NCBI RefSeq assembly: GCF_014654675.1
Contig: NZ_BNBC01000014.1
Span: forward strand, 62,001 to 126,000
Direction of reading: 5' to 3'
DNA length: 64,000 nucleotides
Source: Streptomyces spiralis
GTDB lineage: Bacteria > Actinomycetota > Actinomycetes > Streptomycetales > Streptomycetaceae
Shown: positions 8,248-16,900 of the stretch, piece after piece
Position numbering within the stretch: position 1 is the stretch's first letter
How the letters are laid out: the number at the start of each line of letters is the position of its first letter
Translations under genes and position numbers: made by a program
Notes under the pieces: generated by a model
What the model was told of the DNA's origin: nothing
Databases searched by the model: none
What the model saw: the letters and a program-made list of their open reading frames with translations, nothing else

Positions 8248-9700
8248 ATGGCGCCGCCCCGGCGAGCCGGGCCTCGGCCGCACGCCAGGCCGCCGCGTCG
8301 CCGCTCGGTTCGTACCGCGTCAGCGGCTGCGTCCGCGCGATCAGGCGCCGCATGCCGGCCCGGTCGCCGACGAGGCCGTGCGCCCGGGCCTGCACCAGGA
8401 CGTTGCCGAGGGCCGCCGCCTCGGTGGGTCCGGCCACCACCGGCAGCCCGCAGGCGTCGGCGGTCAGCCGGCACAGCAGGGCGTTGCGGGTCCCTCCGCC
8501 CACGATGTGCACGACGTCGACGGGATGGTCCGCGAGCCGCTGGGCCTCGCCGATCGCCCGGCGGTGCGCGAGGGCGAGGGAGTCGAGGATGCAGCGCGTG
8601 AACTCGCCGCGGGTCTCGGGCACCGGTTGCCCGGAGGCCCGGCAGGCCTCCGCGATCCGCTCCGGCATCCGGCCCGGGGCCAGGAAGGCGGCGTCCTGCG
8701 CGTCGACGACCGACCGCAGCGCGGGCACCTCGGCCGCCTCCCGCAGCAGCTCGCCCAGGTCCGGGTCGCCCCAGGCCCGCACGCACTCCTGGAGCAGCCA
8801 CAGCCCCATGATGTTGCGCAGGTACCGGACCGTGCCGTCCAGCCCCAGCTCGTTGGTGAAGTTGGCGGCGCGGCTCTCCTCGGTGAGCACGGGCTCGTCC
8901 AGCTCCAGACCCGCCAGCGACCAGGTGCCCGTACAGATGTACGCGAACCGCTCGCCCACGGCCGGCACCGCGGCCACCGCGGACGCCGTGTCGTGCGAGC
9001 CGACGGCCGTCACCGGCACCGGCCCGCGCAGCCCCGTCTCCTCCAGCACCTCCGCCCGCAGCACGCCCGCCGGGTCGCCGGGCCGGCGCAGCGGCGCGAA
9101 CAGCTTCAGGTCGATGCCGAGGCGGGCCGCGACGTCGTACGACCAGTCGCGGGTGCGCGGGTCGACGAGCTGGGTGGTGGAGGCGTTGGTCAGCTCCGTG
9201 CCCTGCTCACCGGTCAGCCAGTACGTCAGCAGGTCGGGGATCAGCAACAGGCGCCGGGCGGCGGCGAGCTGGGCGGTGGAGCGGGCCGCCGTCAGCTGGT
9301 ACAGCGTGTTGAACGGGGCGTACTGGATGCCGGTGGCCGCGTACAGCTCCTCGGGGGGCACGCTCGCCCACACCTTCTCGGCGACGCCCTCGGTGCGGGC
9401 GTCCCGGTAGTGCACCGGGTTGCCCAGCAGGGCGCCGTCGGCGTCGAGCAGGCCGTAGTCCACGGCCCAGCTGTCGATGCCGACGGAGTCCACCCTGCCC
9501 GCGGCGCGCAGCCCGTCCAGCACCCCGGCGTACAGCCCGAGCACGTCCCAGCGCAGTCCCTCGGGCACCCGCACGGGACGGTTGGGGAAGCGGTGCGCCT
9601 CGCTCAGCTCCAGCGAGTCTCGGCCGACGCGGCCGACCATGACACGCCCGCTGGACGCGCCGAGGTCGACCGCGGCGTACGACTTCACGGCCCCGCTCAC
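8246..9700 (-). CDS. rhaB: rhamnulokinase
   Basis: FGGY-family sugar kinase that phosphorylates L-rhamnulose to L-rhamnulose 1-phosphate. About 484 residues if GTG 9700 is used; it overlaps the upstream stop as GTGA. An in-frame GTG at 9688 is an alternative four residues shorter. The N-terminal phosphate loop AAVDLGASSGRVMVG, the IDSWAVDYGLLD segment, a HDTASAV motif and the C-terminal nucleotide-binding HIVGGGTRNALLC all fit FGGY kinases. Middle position in rhaI-rhaD/E-rhaB supports the substrate call. Confidence 0.93.
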   Translation of the reverse strand: MSGAVKSYAAVDLGASSGRVMVGRVGRDSLELSEAHRFPNRPVRVPEGLRWDVLGLYAGVLDGLRAAGRVDSVGIDSWAVDYGLLDADGALLGNPVHYRDARTEGVAEKVWASVPPEELYAATGIQYAPFNTLYQLTAARSTAQLAAARRLLLIPDLLTYWLTGEQGTELTNASTTQLVDPRTRDWSYDVAARLGIDLKLFAPLRRPGDPAGVLRAEVLEETGLRGPVPVTAVGSHDTASAVAAVPAVGERFAYICTGTWSLAGLELDEPVLTEESRAANFTNELGLDGTVRYLRNIMGLWLLQECVRAWGDPDLGELLREAAEVPALRSVVDAQDAAFLAPGRMPERIAEACRASGQPVPETRGEFTRCILDSLALAHRRAIGEAQRLADHPVDVVHIVGGGTRNALLCRLTADACGLPVVAGPTEAAALGNVLVQARAHGLVGDRAGMRRLIARTQPLTRYEPSGDAAAWRAAEARLAGAAP

Positions 9701-11736
9701 CGCAGGAAGGCGGCCGCGACGCCGGCATCGACGGGGATGTGCAGACCGGTCGTGTGGGTCAGCTCCCCACCGGTCAGGGCGAAGACGGCGTTGGCGACAT
9801 GCTCGGGCAGCACCTCGCGCTTGAGGATGGTCCGCTGGGCGTAGAACTCGCCGAGCTTCTCCTCCTCGACCCCGTACACGGCGGCCCGCTTGGCACCCCA
9901 CCCACCGGCGAAAATCCCGGAGCCCCGCACCACACCGTCGGGGTTGATCCCGTTGACGCGGATGCCGTGCTCACCCAGCTCGGCGGCGAGCAGCCGCACC
10001 TGATGGGCCTGGTCGGCCTTGGTGGCGGAGTAGGCGATGTTGTTCGGCCCGGCGAAGACGGCGTTCTTGGAGGCGATGTAGACGATGTCACCGCCCAGCC
10101 CCTGCGCGATCATCACCCGGGCGGCCTCCCGCGAGACGAGGAAGGAGCCGCGGGCCATGATGTCGTGCTGCAGGTCCCAGTCCTTGGCGGTGGTCTCCAG
10201 CAGCGGCTTGGAGATGGAGATGCCGGCGTTGTTGACGACCAGGTCGACCCCGCCGAAGGCGAGCACGGCCTCCCGGAACGAGGCGGCGATCTGCTCCTCG
10301 TCCGTCACGTCCACGGTGACGGCGACCGCCTTGTCCGGCCCGCCCAGCTCTTCGGCGACGGCGGCGGCGTTCGGGGCGTTCAGATCCGCCACGACGACGC
10401 ACGCGCCCTCGGCGACCAGCCGCTGGGCGATCGCCTTGCCGATCCCGCTGCCCGCGCCGGTCACCAGCGCCACCCGGGTCGCCAGCGGCTTCGGCTTCGG
10501 CATCCGCCGGAGCTTGGCCTCCTCCAGCGCCCAGTACTCGATACGGAACTTCTCGGACTCCTCGATCGGCGCGTACGTCGAGACGGCCTCGGCCCCGCGC
10601 ATCACGTTGACGGCGTTGACGTAGAACTCGCCGGCCACCCGCGCGGTCTGCTTGTCCTTGCCGAAAGAGAACATGCCCACGCCCGGGACGAGCACGATCG
10701 CCGGGTCGGCGCCGCGCATCGCGGGGGAGTCCGGCGTCGCGTGCCGGTCGTAGTACGCGGCGTACTCCGCGCGGTACTCGGCGTGCAGCTCCTTCAGCCG
10801 GGCGATCGCCTCGTCCAGCGGAGCGGCCGGCGGCAGGTCGAGCACCAGGGGCCGCACCTTGGTGCGCAGGAAGTGGTCCGGGCAGGAGGTGCCCAGCGCG
10901 GCCAGCCGCGGATGCTCGGCCCGGGCCAGGAAGTCCAGGACCACCTCGGAGTCGTCGAAGTGCCCGACCTGCGGCCTGTCCTGCGAGGCCACGGCCCGGA
11001 CGTACGGCGCCAGGGCCGCGGCCCGCTCCCGCCGCTCGGTCTCGCCCAGCGCCTCGTACCCCTCGATCACCGGCCCGAAGGGCTCCGCCTTCCCGCGCTC
11101 GGCGAGGAACTTCTCGGCGGTCCGGATGATATGCAGCGAGTTGCGCTCGCACTCCTCGGAGGTGGCACCCCACGCGGTGATCCCGTGCCCGCCGAGAACG
11201 CATCCGATGGCCTGCGGGTTGGCCTCCTTGATCGCGGCTATGTCCAGCCCCAGCTGGAACCCGGGCCGCCGCCAGGGCACCCACACCACCGAGTCGCCGA
11301 AACACTCGGCGGTCAGCTTCTCGCCGTCGGCGGCACAGGCGAGCGCGATACCGGAGTCGGGGTGCAGATGGTCCACGTGCGGGGCGTCGACCAGGCCGTG
11401 CATGGCCGTGTCGATGGAGGGCGCGGCCCCGCCCTTGCCGTGCAGGCAGTAGTCGAACGCGGCGACCATCTCGTCCTCGCGCTCGACACCCGGGTACACC
11501 TCGACGAGGGCCCGCAGCCGGTCCAGCCGCAACACGGCCAGCCCGCTCTCGGTGAGCGTCCCGAGATCGCCCCCGGACCCCTTGACCCACATCAGCTCGA
11601 CATCACCGCCGGTGACGGGGTCGGTGTCGGTGCCCTTGGCGGAGGCGTTGCCGCCGGCGTAGTTGGTGTTACGGGGATCGGCGCCGAGCCGATGGGACCG
11701 GGAGAGCAGGGCGGCGGCTTCAGGATGGGTGGACAT
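9697..11736 (-). CDS. rhaD: bifunctional rhamnulose-1-phosphate aldolase / short-chain dehydrogenase
   Basis: Fusion protein of 679 residues (RhaE-RhaW type). The N-terminal class II aldolase/adducin domain (about 1-390) contains the zinc-site stretch HVDHLHPDSGIALACA and should split L-rhamnulose 1-phosphate into DHAP and L-lactaldehyde. The C-terminal SDR domain (about 425-679) has TGAGSGIGKAIA, NNAGIS and the catalytic YSATK, and should oxidise lactaldehyde to lactate. ATG 11736 follows AAGGAGCCGAAAAC. It lies 109 bases downstream of rhaI and overlaps rhaB by four bases. Confidence 0.94.
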   Translation of the reverse strand: MSTHPEAAALLSRSHRLGADPRNTNYAGGNASAKGTDTDPVTGGDVELMWVKGSGGDLGTLTESGLAVLRLDRLRALVEVYPGVEREDEMVAAFDYCLHGKGGAAPSIDTAMHGLVDAPHVDHLHPDSGIALACAADGEKLTAECFGDSVVWVPWRRPGFQLGLDIAAIKEANPQAIGCVLGGHGITAWGATSEECERNSLHIIRTAEKFLAERGKAEPFGPVIEGYEALGETERRERAAALAPYVRAVASQDRPQVGHFDDSEVVLDFLARAEHPRLAALGTSCPDHFLRTKVRPLVLDLPPAAPLDEAIARLKELHAEYRAEYAAYYDRHATPDSPAMRGADPAIVLVPGVGMFSFGKDKQTARVAGEFYVNAVNVMRGAEAVSTYAPIEESEKFRIEYWALEEAKLRRMPKPKPLATRVALVTGAGSGIGKAIAQRLVAEGACVVVADLNAPNAAAVAEELGGPDKAVAVTVDVTDEEQIAASFREAVLAFGGVDLVVNNAGISISKPLLETTAKDWDLQHDIMARGSFLVSREAARVMIAQGLGGDIVYIASKNAVFAGPNNIAYSATKADQAHQVRLLAAELGEHGIRVNGINPDGVVRGSGIFAGGWGAKRAAVYGVEEEKLGEFYAQRTILKREVLPEHVANAVFALTGGELTHTTGLHIPVDAGVAAAFLR

Positions 11737-11845
11737 GTTTTCGGCTCCTTCGGAGAGAGAGGGGACTGCAGTAAGGGGCGCGGGGCTGTTTCGATCAGCG
11801 GCTCCGCCGCGGGGCGCGGTGCCAGGGCCCGCGAGCCCTGGCGTC

Positions 11846-13006
11846 TTAGGCCCCCCACCCCGCTTGCTGTCCACCCACTCGCTCAGCGACGATCTTGTCG
11901 GCCCACCCGGACCGCCGGTACGCCACCAGGGGCTCGGGGTCCAGCCCCATCTCCTCCCGCACCTCGCGCAGCAGCGGACGCACGTCCGTGTTGTACGCGT
12001 CCATCAGCACGGCATTGGCCTCCAGCACGTCACCCGAGGCCTGGGCGGCGGCGAGTGCCTCGCGGTCGACGAGCAGCGCCTTCGCCGTGGCCTCCTGCAC
12101 GTTCATCACCGACCGGATGATCGCCGGGATCTTCGACTCGATGTTGTGGCACTGGTCGAGCATGAACGCGACCTCGGGCGTGAACCCGCCGCCGCGCACG
12201 ACCTCGTACATGATCCGGAACAGCTGGAAGGGGTCGGCGGCGCCCACCATCAGGTCGTCGTCGGCGTAGAAGCGCGAGTTGAAGTCGAACCCGCCGAGCT
12301 TCCCCTCCCGCAGCAGCGTCGCCACGATGAACTCGATGTTGGTGCCCGGCGCGTGGTGCCCGGTGTCCACCACGACCTGCGCCTTCGGTCCGAGCTTCAG
12401 GCAGTGCGCGTACGCCGTGCCCCAGTCCGGGACGTCCGTGGCGTAGAAGGCCGGCTCGAAGAACTTGTACTCCAGCAGCATCCGCTGGTCGTCGCCGAGC
12501 CGCTCGTACACCTCCGCGAGCCCCTCGGCGAGCCGGTCCTGGCGGGTGCGGATGTCGTCCTGCCCGGGGTAGTTCGTCCCGTCGGCGAACCACAGCTTCA
12601 GGTCCCGCGACCCGGTGGCGTCCATGATGTCGACGCACTCCAGCAGGTGGTCGACCGCCTTGCGGCGTATCGCGGCGTCCGGGTGGCAGATGCTGCCCAG
12701 CTTGTAGTCGTCGTCCTGGAAGGTGTTGGAGTTGATCGCGCCCAGCCGCACGCCGCGTTCCTCGGCGTGCTTGGCGAGCGCGGCGTAGTCGTCGACCCGG
12801 TCCCAGGGGATGTGCAGGGCGACGGTCGGGGCGACGCCGGTGAACTCGTGCACCTTGGCCGCGTCGTCCAGCTTCTCGCGTGCCGTGCGCGGCACGCCGG
12901 CCTGTGCGAACACCTTGAAACGGGTCCCCGAGTTCCCGTACGCCCACGACGGCGTCTCGACGGCCTGGGTCTTGAGCGCGGCCTTCACCGCGGCGAGCTC
13001 GGTCAC
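11846..13006 (-). CDS. rhaI: L-rhamnose isomerase
   Basis: Converts L-rhamnose to L-rhamnulose. 386 residues from GTG 13006, preceded by AGGAGCCCTGCA. The sequence matches the RhaI type found in actinobacteria and Pseudomonas stutzeri rather than enterobacterial RhaA: ALHIPWDRVDDY, INSNTFQDDDYKLGSI, LEYKFFEPAFYATDVPDW and VVDTGHHAPGTN, with acidic and His residues that would bind the two metal ions. First gene of the leftward rha operon, directly under the promoter and operator at 13067-13114. Confidence 0.95.
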   Translation of the reverse strand: MTELAAVKAALKTQAVETPSWAYGNSGTRFKVFAQAGVPRTAREKLDDAAKVHEFTGVAPTVALHIPWDRVDDYAALAKHAEERGVRLGAINSNTFQDDDYKLGSICHPDAAIRRKAVDHLLECVDIMDATGSRDLKLWFADGTNYPGQDDIRTRQDRLAEGLAEVYERLGDDQRMLLEYKFFEPAFYATDVPDWGTAYAHCLKLGPKAQVVVDTGHHAPGTNIEFIVATLLREGKLGGFDFNSRFYADDDLMVGAADPFQLFRIMYEVVRGGGFTPEVAFMLDQCHNIESKIPAIIRSVMNVQEATAKALLVDREALAAAQASGDVLEANAVLMDAYNTDVRPLLREVREEMGLDPEPLVAYRRSGWADKIVAERVGGQQAGWGA

Positions 13007-13040
13007 TGCAGGGCTCCTGTGGCGTGGGGTGGAAAGCGTG

Positions 13041-13062
13041 TGAACGGCTTCTGAACGGCTTC
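13041..13062. repeat. two perfect 11-bp direct repeats in the rhaI leader
   Basis: TGAACGGCTTC is present twice head to tail at 13041-13051 and 13052-13062, between the putative rhaI transcription start and its ribosome binding site. The repeat begins with the same TGAA as the nearby LacI half-site, so it could be an auxiliary binding site; it may equally be a chance duplication. Confidence 0.8.
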
Positions 13063-13066
13063 GCTG

Positions 13067-13078
13067 TGAAACGATTCA
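13067..13078. promoter_or_regulatory. LacI-type operator TGAAACGATTCA for rhaI operon
   Basis: Pseudopalindrome TGAAACGATTCA with the central CG and TGAA/TTCA arms typical of LacI-family operators. It lies directly downstream of the minus-strand promoter, at about +1 to +12 relative to the predicted start, where a bound repressor would block initiation. It is nearly identical to the site at 13233-13244. The LacI regulator at 19831 is the obvious candidate to bind both. Confidence 0.75.
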
Positions 13079-13085
13079 GAACCGG

Positions 13086-13114
13086 AAGGTATGGGCCCCG
13101 CGTGGGGGTGTCAA
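13086..13114 (-). promoter_or_regulatory. predicted promoter of the rhaI-rhaD-rhaB operon
   Basis: On the minus strand a consensus -35 TTGACA (13114-13109) is separated by exactly 17 bases from TACCTT (13091-13086), a fair -10. Predicted start near 13079, just ahead of the LacI-type operator. Spacing and -35 are those of HrdB-type housekeeping promoters. Confidence 0.65.
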
Positions 13115-13188
13115 CCCCCCAGGCCTGGACTCTTCTCCGTGACCCCTCTGTGACCTTTGAGCCTCCAAATTTTTTCGATCCGTACCCA

Positions 13189-13218
13189 TTGACGCGACAT
13201 CGGCTCCATGCCTAACGT
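13189..13218 (+). promoter_or_regulatory. predicted promoter of the rhamnose ABC importer operon
   Basis: TTGACG (13189-13194) and TAACGT (13213-13218) with an 18-base spacer, reading toward the importer genes. Predicted start near 13225, a few bases before the second LacI-type operator and about 60 bases before the ATG. Confidence 0.6.
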
Positions 13219-13232
13219 CCCGGCAACCCAGT

Positions 13233-13244
13233 TGAAACCTTTCA
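13233..13244. promoter_or_regulatory. LacI-type operator TGAAACCTTTCA for the importer operon
   Basis: TGAAACCTTTCA differs from the rhaI-side operator in only two of 12 positions. It sits at about +8 to +19 of the predicted rightward transcript, the mirror of the arrangement on the other side. Both half-sites (TGAAA/TTTCA) are intact. Confidence 0.7.
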
Positions 13245-13287
13245 CGACCCGGTACGGCTGCCGGCCGGCGTCGTCGAGGAGCCCCCA

Positions 13288-14802
13288 ATGACCCACCCGT
13301 CCGACACGGGTCCGGCCCCGGTGCTGGCGCTCAGGGACATCTCGAAGTCCTTCGGTGCGGTGCGTGCCCTCAGGAACGTGTCCCTGGAACTGTTTCCGGG
13401 GGAGGTGCACGCCCTCGCCGGGGAGAACGGCGCGGGCAAGTCGACCCTCATCAAGACCCTCGCCGGAGTGCACCGGCCGGACGCCGGCCAGGTGCTGCTC
13501 GACGGCGAGCCCGTCGTCTTCCACGGTCCCGGCGACGCCCGCGACGCCGGCATCGCCGTGATCTACCAGGAGCCCACGCTCTTCCCGGACCTGTCGATCG
13601 CCGAGAACATCTTCATGGGACGCCAGCCCCGGCGGGCCATCGGCCGGATCGACCACAAGGCCACCCACGAGGCCACCGCCGGCCTGATGCGCCGGCTCGG
13701 CGTCGAACTCGACCCCGACCGCCCCGCGCGCGGCCTGTCCATCGCGGACCAGCAGATCGTCGAGATCGCCAAGGCGCTCTCCTTCGACGCCCGCGTCCTG
13801 ATCATGGACGAGCCCACCGCCGCCCTCACCGGCAGCGAGGTGGCCCGTCTGTTCGGGGTCGTCCGCACCCTGCGCGAGCAGGGCGCCGCGGTGCTGTTCA
13901 TCTCGCACCGTCTGGAGGAGATCTTCGAGATCTGCCAGCGGGTGACCACCCTGCGGGACGGCGCCTGGATCGCCAGCGAGCCGCTGGACGGCATGACCGA
14001 GGACGACCTGGTGCGCCGCATGGTCGGCCGCGACCTCGACGAGCTCTACCCCAAGCAGGACGTGACACCGGGCGAGGTCGCTCTCAGCGTGCGCCGGCTC
14101 ACCCGCGAGGGCGTCTTCACCGACGTCTCCTTCGAGGTGCGGTGCGGCGAGATCGTCGGTCTGGCCGGACTGGTCGGCGCCGGGCGCACGGAGGTCGCCC
14201 GGGCCGTCTTCGGCGTCGACCGCTGGGACGCCGGCGAGGTGGAGGTCGGCGGGCGCAAGCTGACCAACGGCGCCCCGTCCACGGCCATGGCCGCCGGGCT
14301 CGCCCTCGTCCCCGAGGACCGGCGCGCCCAGGGCCTGGTGATGGACATGTCCATCGAACGCAACATCGGCCTCACCGGACTCCGTACGACGAGGAGGGCC
14401 GGCCTGGTGGACCGCGGCGCCGAACGCAGCCGCTCCCTCGACTGGGCGGTCAAGCTCCAGGTGAAGTACGCCCGGATCGCGGACGCCGTCTCCACCCTCT
14501 CCGGCGGCAACCAGCAGAAGGTCGTCCTGGCCAAGTGGCTCGCCACCGGCCCCAAGGTGCTCATCGTCGACGAGCCCACCCGCGGCATCGACGTCGGCAC
14601 CAAGGCCGAGGTGCACCGGCTGCTGTCCCAGCTCGCCGCCGACGGCGTAGCCGTCCTGATGATCTCCTCCGACCTGCCCGAGATCCTCGGCATGGCCGAC
14701 CGCGTGCTCGTGATGCACGAGGGCCGGCTGACCGCCGAGATCCCCCGCACCGACGCCACCGAGGAAACCGTGATGGCCGCAGCCACGGGGAGGGCCGCGT
14801 GA
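13288..14802 (+). CDS. rhaT: rhamnose ABC importer, ATP-binding protein (two ABC domains)
   Basis: Ribose/xylose-class sugar importer ATPase, 504 residues with two ABC modules. The first has Walker A GENGAGKST and VLIMDEPTAALTG; the second has the degenerate Walker A of this class, LVGAGRTEVAR, then the signature LSGGNQQK and IVDEPTRGIDVG. Located at the head of a permease-permease-binding protein operon, divergent from rhaI, so L-rhamnose is the expected cargo. The downstream permease gene starts within its stop codon. RhaT here means the ABC component, not the enterobacterial rhamnose-proton symporter. Confidence 0.92.
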   Translation: MTHPSDTGPAPVLALRDISKSFGAVRALRNVSLELFPGEVHALAGENGAGKSTLIKTLAGVHRPDAGQVLLDGEPVVFHGPGDARDAGIAVIYQEPTLFPDLSIAENIFMGRQPRRAIGRIDHKATHEATAGLMRRLGVELDPDRPARGLSIADQQIVEIAKALSFDARVLIMDEPTAALTGSEVARLFGVVRTLREQGAAVLFISHRLEEIFEICQRVTTLRDGAWIASEPLDGMTEDDLVRRMVGRDLDELYPKQDVTPGEVALSVRRLTREGVFTDVSFEVRCGEIVGLAGLVGAGRTEVARAVFGVDRWDAGEVEVGGRKLTNGAPSTAMAAGLALVPEDRRAQGLVMDMSIERNIGLTGLRTTRRAGLVDRGAERSRSLDWAVKLQVKYARIADAVSTLSGGNQQKVVLAKWLATGPKVLIVDEPTRGIDVGTKAEVHRLLSQLAADGVAVLMISSDLPEILGMADRVLVMHEGRLTAEIPRTDATEETVMAAATGRAA

Positions 14803-15839
14803 CCGTGACCGCCCCCAACCCCGCCTCCGCCACCGAGGTGCCCAAGTCCAGCGGCACCCGCCTGGTCGACCGTGTCTTCAAGATGCGCGAACTCGCCATC
14901 CTGGTCGTCTTCCTGGTGATGATCGCCGTCACCCAGGCCGGCAACAGCGAGTTCCTCTCCCAGCAGGGCATCAAGGACCTGCTGCTGAACGCGACCATCC
15001 TGGTGCTGGTCGCCACCGGCCAGTCGCTGGTCGTCATCACCCGCAACGTCGACCTGTCGGTCGGCTCCACGCTCGGCATCAGCGCCTTCGCCGCCGGCAC
15101 CTATCTGCACGGCGGCGGCAACTCACTGGTGGCCATCGTGCTGGCGGTGCTCCTGGGCGTCGGCTTCGGCCTGCTCAACGGCCTGCTGGTCAGCCTCGGC
15201 CAGGTGCCCGCGCTCGTCGTCACCCTCGGCACGCTCTACATCATCCGGGGCATCGACTCCATCTGGGTGGGCTCGCGCCAGATCACCGCGGCCGACCTGC
15301 CCGGCGGCTTCGTCGACTTCGGCTCCGGCGGCATCTCGGCGGTGCCGTACCTGGCGCTGATCGCCCTCGTGGTGCTCGTCGCCACGGCGTACTACCTGAA
15401 GAACTTCTCCGGCGGCCGCGAGCTGTACGCACTCGGCTCCAACCCGGAGGCCGCCCGGCTCGCCGGCATCCCGGTGCGCAAGCGGATCCTCGCCGCCTAC
15501 ACCTTCTGCGGCGGCCTCGCCGGCCTCGCCGGGGCGATGTACCTGGCCCGGTTCGGCAACGTCGACTCCGGCACCGGCAACGGCTACGAACTCACCGTCG
15601 TCAGCGCGGTCGTGGTCGGCGGCGTGGTCTTCACCGGCGGCTCCGGCAGCGTCTACGGAGCGGCCCTCGGCGCCCTGCTGCTGACCTCCATCAACAGCGT
15701 GCTGCCCGCTCTCGGCGTCAGCTCCGTGTGGGTGCTCGCGATCAACGGCATCCTGCTCCTGCTCGCCATCGCGGTCGACCGGATCGTCGCGCTGCGCGTG
15801 GCCTCGGCCCTGAAGAAGAGGAACGCCCGCCATGCCTGA
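14799..15839 (+). CDS. rhaP: rhamnose ABC importer permease
   Basis: Membrane permease of the ribose/xylose class, about 346 residues from GTG 14799 in a GTGA overlap. Around eight to ten hydrophobic segments; family hallmarks are VVITRNVDLSVGS, VTLGTLYIIRGI and VVGGVVFTGGSGS. A charged N-terminal 40 residues precede the first membrane segment. The next permease begins eight bases before its stop. Forms the channel with the following permease. Confidence 0.92.
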   Translation: MTVTAPNPASATEVPKSSGTRLVDRVFKMRELAILVVFLVMIAVTQAGNSEFLSQQGIKDLLLNATILVLVATGQSLVVITRNVDLSVGSTLGISAFAAGTYLHGGGNSLVAIVLAVLLGVGFGLLNGLLVSLGQVPALVVTLGTLYIIRGIDSIWVGSRQITAADLPGGFVDFGSGGISAVPYLALIALVVLVATAYYLKNFSGGRELYALGSNPEAARLAGIPVRKRILAAYTFCGGLAGLAGAMYLARFGNVDSGTGNGYELTVVSAVVVGGVVFTGGSGSVYGAALGALLLTSINSVLPALGVSSVWVLAINGILLLLAIAVDRIVALRVASALKKRNARHA

Positions 15840-16842
15840 GTCCCTCTCCCGTGCCGTCCGCTGGGACACCGTCGTCGGCGCCCTGCTCGTCGTGGTCCTG
15901 CTGTTCTCCTTGGGCTTCGTCGACGGCTTCGGCAACTCCCTGAACCTGTCGTTCCTGATCGGCAACACCCTGCCGATCGCGCTGATCGCCCTGCCGATGA
16001 CGCTGCTGGTCGTGGCCGGTGAGATCGACCTGTCGGTCGCCTCCACCGCCGGTCTGTCCGGCGCGGTGATGGGCGCGCTGTGGAACCAGGGCATGACCAT
16101 CGAGACGATCATCCCGCTGTGCCTGGTGCTCGGCGCGGTGTGCGGCCTGGTCAACGGCCTGCTGGTGACTCGGCTCGGACTGCCGTCCCTGGCCGTGACC
16201 ATCGGCACCCTCGCCGCCTACCGGGGCATCGCGCAGATCGTGCTCGGCTCGGACGCGGTGACCGACTTCCCCACCCAGTACCTCGACTTCGCGGCCGGAC
16301 GCCTCGGCGACACCTTCCTGCCGCAGGCCTTCCTGCCCTTCCTGGTGCTGCTCGCGATCGCCGTGGTCACGCTGCACGCCACCCCGTTCGGACGGTCGCT
16401 GTTCGCGATCGGTGCCGCCGAGGAGGCGGCCCGGTTCGCCGGCATCCGGGTCAAGCGGCACAAGCTGATCCTGTTCGTCGCCACCGGCCTGATGTCCGCG
16501 CTCACCGGCGTCTTCTGGGCGCTGCACTACGCCAGCGCCCGCTACGACAACGCCACCGGGCTGGAGCTCTCCGTCGTGGCGGCCGTCCTGCTCGGCGGCA
16601 TCGACTTCGACGGCGGCAAGGGCACCCTCGGCGGCGCCGTCGCCGGAGTGTTCCTGCTCGGCGCGCTCCAGAACGTGATGAGCCTGGTCAACGTCTCCGC
16701 CCAGTCGCAGATCGTCGTCACCGGCGTCCTGCTGGTCATCTCCGTGCTCGGCCCCCGCGTCGCACGCCAGATCGAGGTGGCCCGGGCCGGGCGCCGGGCG
16801 GCCTCGGCGCCCGTGTCCAAGGCGCCCGCACCGACCTCGTAA
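15832..16842 (+). CDS. rhaQ: rhamnose ABC importer permease
   Basis: Second permease, 336 residues, with the same family motifs (VVAGEIDLSVAS, VTIGTLAAYRGIAQ, LLGGIDFDGGKGT) and eight or more membrane segments. ATG at 15832 lies inside the end of the upstream permease gene (8-base overlap), indicating tight co-translation. It pairs with the preceding permease to form the pore. Symbols rhaP and rhaQ follow order only; which is which cannot be told from the sequence. Confidence 0.91.
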   Translation: MPESLSRAVRWDTVVGALLVVVLLFSLGFVDGFGNSLNLSFLIGNTLPIALIALPMTLLVVAGEIDLSVASTAGLSGAVMGALWNQGMTIETIIPLCLVLGAVCGLVNGLLVTRLGLPSLAVTIGTLAAYRGIAQIVLGSDAVTDFPTQYLDFAAGRLGDTFLPQAFLPFLVLLAIAVVTLHATPFGRSLFAIGAAEEAARFAGIRVKRHKLILFVATGLMSALTGVFWALHYASARYDNATGLELSVVAAVLLGGIDFDGGKGTLGGAVAGVFLLGALQNVMSLVNVSAQSQIVVTGVLLVISVLGPRVARQIEVARAGRRAASAPVSKAPAPTS

Positions 16843-16900
16843 CCCGCTCGTTCTCCTCGTCCTCGTCACCGAAGCCCGTACTCCCTCGTAAGGAACCCTC

